Shown here: positions 59,930-64,000 of the stretch, piece by piece
How positions within the stretch are numbered: the first letter of the stretch is position 1
Layout: each line of letters starts with the position of its first letter
DNA from: PKWO01 sp036384915
GTDB taxonomy: Bacteria > Pseudomonadota > Gammaproteobacteria > Burkholderiales > Burkholderiaceae_D
Direction: 5' to 3'
NCBI GenBank assembly: GCA_036384915.1
Contig: DASVLJ010000011.1
Location: 186,001 to 250,000 of the forward strand
DNA length: 64,000 bases
The notes under the pieces: generated by a model
Seen by the model: only the letters and a program-made list of their open reading frames with translations
Told to the model about the DNA's origin: nothing
The model's database searches: none
Position numbers and translations under genes: made by a program

Positions 59930-59951
59930 GTGAACTGGTGGAAAAGTTCAC
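59930..59951. promoter_or_regulatory. palindrome upstream of the small HTH gene
   Basis: GTGAAC (59930-59935) and GTTCAC (59946-59951) form a perfect dyad; overlapping TGGTG and CACCA extend it. It lies 41 bp before the HTH gene start, the position of an autoregulatory operator. Role is inferred. Confidence 0.4.
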
Positions 59952-60050
59952 CATTTACAACTACGGCGTGACAATTTATTTAATTTATTTTCCACAAGCG
60001 AAAAATTCGCGCGAGGCAATCCACGTCGTTGCTGCTCGTCAAGCCGGCGA

Positions 60051-61262
60051 TCAGTCCGCTTCGCGCACCGTGGCCGAAGTCAACGCCATGAAGGCAATGA
60101 CGATGCTCATCGTTAAGCCGAACACCGGCATGATCAAGCCGACCGATGCGCCGCTTGCCAACAGCACCGACACGACGGCGTAGGAAACCGGCGACAAGCC
60201 CATCGAGGTGACGGAGTTGACGCTCATCACGCGGCCGAGCTTGTCGCGGTCGGTATATTGTTGCAGCACTGAAAGCATGGGCACGTTATTGCAAGCAACG
60301 CAAACGCCCAGCATCCATTGCAAGGCTACCGACAGCGGCAATGAATAGGAAATGCCCTGCAAAGCAACAAGGCCGCCTTCGATCACAATCAGGATACAGA
60401 TCAAGGCCAGGCGCTTCTTGCGCGGCGGAAAGCGCATCAGCGCGGCGAAGCCTGAAACCATGCCGAAGCCATAGGCGCTCATGAGGTAGGACAGACCGCG
60501 CGCCCCATTGGCGAGGTGTTCGCTGGCGATGATGGGAATGCCGACCGAAACGGCACCGGTGAACAACAGGTTGGCGATAACATAAATCGACATCTGGGTA
60601 CGCAATACGCGACTTGCCATCACGTAGCGCAACCCTTCCTGCAATGCAGCCATTTGATTCAAGGCGTGGACCCTGACGGCGCCCGCCCGTTCGCGCACCG
60701 AACTTATCATCAAGGTACAAAGCGCCATCAGGCAGGCAGTCAGGCAATAGTTTGCAAAATACGAAGGCAGGATGCCCAGCAGGATGCCGCCGATTTGCGG
60801 GCCGAGAATCATGCCGATCTGATTGGTGGCCTGCATCATGGTATTGGCCCGCGACAATTCGTCCCTGTCGGCGACGATAGACGGCATCAGCGCATCGCGG
60901 GAGGGAATAAAAAATGCGTCAAGCGTGCCGAACGCCCCTGCAACCGCGATCAAAGCCCAAATACTCATGTGGCCTTGCCAGAGCAGCAGCGCACCGATCA
61001 GCATGACCGCCAGGCGCACAATGAAAGTTGTCGCCATCACGCCTATCTTGGGCAGACGATCCGCCAGCACCCCGCCATACAGCATCAGCCCCAGCCGCGG
61101 GACCGTCGTGGCAATGGTGACCCAAGCAAGTTGGGACTTCATGTGGAGCGCATCGACCACATACCAATTTTGCGTGTACAGCACGATGCCGAGCGAGATG
61201 TTATCGAAGACGCTGGCTAGCCAGACGAAAACGAAATTTCGGTTGCGGAACAGAGATTGCAT
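60051..61262 (-). CDS. MFS transporter, EntS-like
   Basis: 403 residues with about 11-12 membrane helices. The loop motif GGVLADRLPKIGVM (about 63-76) and FIPSRDALMPSIVADRDELSRANTMMQATNQIG (about 119-151) are typical of the MFS_3/enterobactin exporter-like group. It begins MQSLFRNRNFVFVWLAS. Exports a siderophore, drug or metabolite; substrate unknown. No siderophore genes are nearby. Confidence 0.88.
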   Translation of the reverse strand: MQSLFRNRNFVFVWLASVFDNISLGIVLYTQNWYVVDALHMKSQLAWVTIATTVPRLGLMLYGGVLADRLPKIGVMATTFIVRLAVMLIGALLLWQGHMSIWALIAVAGAFGTLDAFFIPSRDALMPSIVADRDELSRANTMMQATNQIGMILGPQIGGILLGILPSYFANYCLTACLMALCTLMISSVRERAGAVRVHALNQMAALQEGLRYVMASRVLRTQMSIYVIANLLFTGAVSVGIPIIASEHLANGARGLSYLMSAYGFGMVSGFAALMRFPPRKKRLALICILIVIEGGLVALQGISYSLPLSVALQWMLGVCVACNNVPMLSVLQQYTDRDKLGRVMSVNSVTSMGLSPVSYAVVSVLLASGASVGLIMPVFGLTMSIVIAFMALTSATVREAD

Positions 61263-61490
61263 GCAGGACAGCCAATAAATGACAGCGCCGACTTTACCAT
61301 CTATTTGGTATTAAAGTGGACTTATTGGAGGCGTATGCCATGCAAAATCCTCGACTCGGCAGGCGGCCCGGCATCAGGAACTGATATCATGCAAAGCAGG
61401 ACAATAAAAATGCACGTTTAACAATTATTTGCACAGCGTGCCAGAAGCTCTGTTATCATTTTCGCCATCCTGGAAACTCCACAGCACACC

Positions 61491-62357
61491 ATGAATGCGG
61501 TAACCCCTCCAGCCCAAACCGATGCCGGCAGCCGCCGGTTCGTCATCGAAATGATAGGTTTTTCCGATGCCGAAAAATCCATGTTGGCCTCAACCTTCCG
61601 TCTGACGGGACGGCGCGTATTTTCCTATGCGGAAGCCAGCAATGCCAATGACCGCACCGACATCTATCTGGCCAATGCCGACAATGCCGAGGGTTTGCAG
61701 CAATTGCAGGCGCGCTCTCCCAACGTGCATGCGCCGGCCGTGCTGATAGGCCGCACGCCGAGCGACGCCGGCTGGCCCCAAATCGACCGCCCGATCCACT
61801 GGATGCGCCTGTTCGAGCAGATGGACAGCAGCATGCAGGCTGCCCTGCTTGAGCGGGCACGGCGCCAGTTCGGCGCGACGACGGACGTGCAGTGGGATGG
61901 CCGCACCTACCGCCGCACGGGTGACCGCGACACCACACCGGCGGAAGAATTGACCGAAGCCAAGCCGACCGAGACCGTGCTGGTGGTCGACGATAGCGCA
62001 ACGGTGCGAGCCTTCATGCGCGCCAAGCTGGCGCCTTTCCGCTTTGACGTGGATTTTGCCGAGAACGGCGAAACCGCCATCGACCTGGCGCAAGCCAAGC
62101 GCTACACCTGCATATTCCTCGACATCATGATGCCCGGCATTGACGGTTACCAGGTATGCAAGCGCATCAAGGGCAATGCCTTGACCAAGGATACCGCCGT
62201 GGTGATGCTATCGAGCAAATCCTCGGCCTTCGACAAGTTCCGCGGCAACTGGGCCGGCTGCGATGCCTATTTGGGCAAGCCAGTAGGAGAAGACGAGTTG
62301 CTGACGACGATTGCGCGCTTTCTGCCTGGCGCGCGCAAGATAGTCGAAGCAATGTAA
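61491..62357 (+). CDS. response regulator with N-terminal unknown domain
   Basis: 288 residues. Residues about 1-130 are an unrecognised domain with receiver-like strands (RRFVIEMIGFSDAEKSML, TDIYLANADNAEGL, PAVLIGRTP). Residues 160-285 are a standard receiver: acidic pair Asp167-Asp168 (VLVVDDS), phosphoacceptor Asp211 (FLDIMMPGIDG), Ser241 and Lys263 (LGKPVGE). No output domain. No histidine kinase is adjacent. The N-terminal part may be a pseudo-receiver; that is inference. Confidence 0.85.
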   Translation: MNAVTPPAQTDAGSRRFVIEMIGFSDAEKSMLASTFRLTGRRVFSYAEASNANDRTDIYLANADNAEGLQQLQARSPNVHAPAVLIGRTPSDAGWPQIDRPIHWMRLFEQMDSSMQAALLERARRQFGATTDVQWDGRTYRRTGDRDTTPAEELTEAKPTETVLVVDDSATVRAFMRAKLAPFRFDVDFAENGETAIDLAQAKRYTCIFLDIMMPGIDGYQVCKRIKGNALTKDTAVVMLSSKSSAFDKFRGNWAGCDAYLGKPVGEDELLTTIARFLPGARKIVEAM

Positions 62358-62401
62358 CAATGAAATCGGAGCAAGGCTGCGCCTGTTTGGGTGCAGCCTG
62401 C

Positions 62402-63763
62402 CTACCTGTCCAGCATGGATTCGGCGGTACTCAGCAAACGCTTGGCCGCCGTCTTTTCCATCTTCTTGATGAATGCCGCGGCAAGTTGCGGCACCAGCGC
62501 CTCAAGCTCCGCCCGGGTTTCACAAGCCATCACTTTCTGCTTCAGCAGATAGCCGTCGATTTCAAGAAACTCGTCGAGCGCGGCGGCCAAATGCGCGCGC
62601 GCCGCCATCAGGTTGGACAGCAGGACCGCCGCAGGAATGACGGGTTTCGGTTCCGGCGCTTCACGCAGGGAATACAAATCGCGCTCGCCCTGCGCCAACG
62701 GCGACAGGCGTGAGGGCTCGACCGGCGGCGGCGCCTTGACCGCCGTCTCCGGTGCCCGCATCTGGGTCGGCGTCAACTCAAGCATGGTCGCGACACCGAG
62801 GATGGTCGCCACTTCCATCTTGGTGGCTTCACCGAGGATGGTTTCCAACTCCACCAGCGGCACGACCTCGAAGGGCGCGGGCGCTCTCGGCGCCTGCGGC
62901 TTCGGCGCAAGCTTCTCTTCCTGCTGCCGTTCCTGCCTCGCAGGCTCGGTCCTGGACGACTCCGGTTTGAAGGGCGTTATCTCGAAGGGCTCCATCAAGA
63001 TCGGAGGTTCCTTCTCCGGCTCAGACTTGACTGGCGCAGCCTTGGCAGGTGTCGTCTTTGCCGGTATCGCCTTCTTGAGTATGGCCATCGCAGGCACTGC
63101 CTTGACTGGCGCTGCCTTGACTGGCGCTACTTTGGCGGGCTCCACCTTGAGCGGTTCCACCTTGGCGGGTTCTGTCTTGACCGACACTACTCTGGCCGGC
63201 TCTAACTTGGTAGGCTCTAACTTGGTAGGCTCTACCTTGACTGGCTCTACCTTGACTGGCTCTACTTTGACTGGCTCTACTTTGACTGGCTCTACTTTGG
63301 CCGGTTCTAACTTGGGGGACTCCACCTTGGCGGGCTCCGCCTTGATGATCGGCTCCACCTTGGCGGGTTCTGCCTGGATGGGCTCGACCTTGAGCGGCTC
63401 TTCCCTCGATGGCTCCAGGATGGTCGGCGCAAATTGCGGCAGCGCGTTCTCCAACTGCGCCTCGCGCTGCAATACCGTATGTGCCGCGTCGGAAACAGTG
63501 ATTGGCGGCACCTCCATGGTTTCGACCCGCGGTTGCGGTGCGGGTTCGGGCTCGGGAATTCTGATCAAGCCCTTGTCGAGCAGCATTTGCAAGGCGCCGG
63601 GCGTCACGCCGGCGGCGTCCATGAGGCGCTCAAGCTCGTCCATCGACTTGACGCCATCGACCAAAAGTAGCGCGGTACGGATGCGCGGCGCCAAACCCAG
63701 GGCGCGTGCGCGTATCTCCTGAGTACCTTCTTTCGTCTTGACGGGAACGACCTTGCGTCCCAT
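62402..63763 (-). CDS. conserved hypothetical protein with long Val-Glu-Pro repeat linker
   Basis: 453 residues. The N-terminal ~75 residues (ARALGLAPRIRTALLLVDGV, KSMDELERLMDAAGVTPGALQMLLDKGLI) form a winged-helix-like domain. The middle (about 120-240) is a proline-rich linker made of KVEPV-type units. The C-terminal ~90 residues are helical (LLSNLMAARAHLAAALDEFLEIDGYLLKQKVMA). Two folded ends joined by a stiff repeat suggest a spacer or scaffold. Function unknown. The linker's antisense frame mimics a pentapeptide-repeat protein. Confidence 0.75.
   Translation of the reverse strand: MGRKVVPVKTKEGTQEIRARALGLAPRIRTALLLVDGVKSMDELERLMDAAGVTPGALQMLLDKGLIRIPEPEPAPQPRVETMEVPPITVSDAAHTVLQREAQLENALPQFAPTILEPSREEPLKVEPIQAEPAKVEPIIKAEPAKVESPKLEPAKVEPVKVEPVKVEPVKVEPVKVEPTKLEPTKLEPARVVSVKTEPAKVEPLKVEPAKVAPVKAAPVKAVPAMAILKKAIPAKTTPAKAAPVKSEPEKEPPILMEPFEITPFKPESSRTEPARQERQQEEKLAPKPQAPRAPAPFEVVPLVELETILGEATKMEVATILGVATMLELTPTQMRAPETAVKAPPPVEPSRLSPLAQGERDLYSLREAPEPKPVIPAAVLLSNLMAARAHLAAALDEFLEIDGYLLKQKVMACETRAELEALVPQLAAAFIKKMEKTAAKRLLSTAESMLDR
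63198..63317 (-). repeat. tandem 15-bp repeat encoding Lys-Val-Glu-Pro-Val units
   Basis: Eight consecutive 15-mers of the form GGCTCTAMYTTGRYT (plus strand), four or more nearly identical. They encode the five-residue units of the linker. As the unit is a multiple of three, copy-number changes alter linker length without a frameshift. More diverged copies extend on both sides (about 63080-63420). Confidence 0.88.
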
Positions 63764-63961
63764 TGCAGCCCCTACCCTAGTCCGGATTCAATTGCGACAA
63801 TCTTGTGAAGAGGCCGGTGTGCGGCCCGTGTGCAGTATAGCGGCACAGCAACGCTCCGGCTTGAATCGATTTTGCCACGCCCAAGCCCGTCTTATCCAGC
63901 CTGCGCCTTATGCTGCATTGCGCTATTATCAATCGAAATCTTCTTTCTGTCAGGCAGGAAT

Positions 63962-64000
63962 ATGCAGCCGCATAAAATCGCAGTCATCGCCGGGGACGGC
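63962..64000 (+). CDS. isocitrate/isopropylmalate dehydrogenase family protein, 5' end only
   Basis: Only 13 codons are inside: MQPHKIAVIAGDG. AGGCAGGA lies just upstream of the ATG. KIAVIAGDG is the start of the beta-decarboxylating dehydrogenase fold (GDGIGxE in full-length members), as in tartrate/D-malate dehydrogenase-type and isopropylmalate-type enzymes. The exact enzyme cannot be told from this stub. Confidence 0.6.
   Translation, partial: MQPHKIAVIAGDG

Noticed and set aside
61335..61421. 28-codon plus-strand frame with a GGAGG site
   Set aside because: Good ribosome site, but the peptide (MPCKILDSAGGPASG...) has no recognisable feature, and length alone makes chance likely; it could be checked by ribosome profiling.
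63080..63420. CRISPR-like array
   Set aside because: The repeats are contiguous 15-mers inside a coding frame, with no spacers and no cas genes.
62613..63722. 369-codon plus-strand frame resembling a pentapeptide-repeat protein
   Set aside because: It is the antisense image of the KVEPV linker gene; it has no ribosome site, and its non-repeat parts are Ser/Gly-rich without a fold, while the minus frame has two ordered domains.

Overview
The window looks like chromosomal DNA of a GC-rich beta-proteobacterium, most likely Burkholderiales, family Oxalobacteraceae (Massilia/Collimonas/Herbaspirillum-like). The basis is gene content and protein style: a Pls/PosA-type synthetase, a TorF-type porin, DUF4266 next to ApbE, several HDOD proteins, ECF signalling and many GNAT/SDR/LysR genes. 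I cannot assign a genus. Genes are densely packed, often with 4-bp start/stop overlaps. I see no rRNA, tRNA, CRISPR array, insertion sequence or intact prophage.

Layout. 1-4.5 kb (minus strand): ECF sigma factor, membrane anti-sigma factor, secreted subtilase, TorF-type porin, TlpA thioredoxin, DUF4266 lipoprotein and the start of apbE, all in one direction with no clear terminator inside. 4.6-8.0 kb (minus): a TAXI-type binding protein, a YiaA-like membrane protein and an EAL-HDOD protein. 8.3-12.3 kb: a large Pls/PosA-like synthetase (adenylation, carrier, six membrane segments, three beta-helix domains). 12.3-20.8 kb: YkgJ protein, an unusual histidine-rich exported peptide, aldo/keto reductase, HDOD, methyltransferase with divergent HTH regulator, SH3 and 4-fold-beta-flower proteins, a persulfide dioxygenase-rhodanese fusion and a GcvA-like LysR. 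21-29 kb: DMT and POT transporters, FUSC exporter, Kv-beta-like reductase, LysR with divergent SDR. 29-36 kb: exported proteins, HDOD, TonB-like protein, two DJ-1/PfpI proteins (one fused to AraC), MocR regulator with divergent rhodanese-GNAT pair. 36.5-46 kb: trpS, fosX, DUF2164, a chitin-binding lipoprotein, GIN-domain and Sel1 proteins, a possible RibK-like protein with a lipase, PilZ. 46-50 kb: rhomboid, argA, chemoreceptor. 50-51.5 kb: an intact CsoR-type repressor next to the wreck of an RND efflux operon. 51.5-64 kb: RidA, small membrane proteins, GNAT, type IV pilin, DUF885 peptidase, DMT, a CII-like regulator, FAD oxidoreductase, HTH protein, MFS, response regulator, a repeat-rich proline/valine/glutamate protein, and the first 13 codons of a decarboxylating dehydrogenase.

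Most interesting. (1) The anti-sigma factor's periplasmic half reads like a subtilase propeptide and its gene directly precedes a subtilase gene, suggesting a sigma-switch built on protease-propeptide recognition. (2) That unit runs on into a TlpA/DUF4266/ApbE module that may modify exported redox proteins. (3) The copper-type CsoR repressor has outlived its efflux pump, of which three fused fragments remain. (4) Two copies of a short inverted-repeat element sit at the 3' ends of genes in the same orientation. (5) A bacterial protein resembles archaeal CTP-dependent riboflavin kinase. (6) A 49-residue His-rich exported peptide overlaps ykgJ tail to tail.
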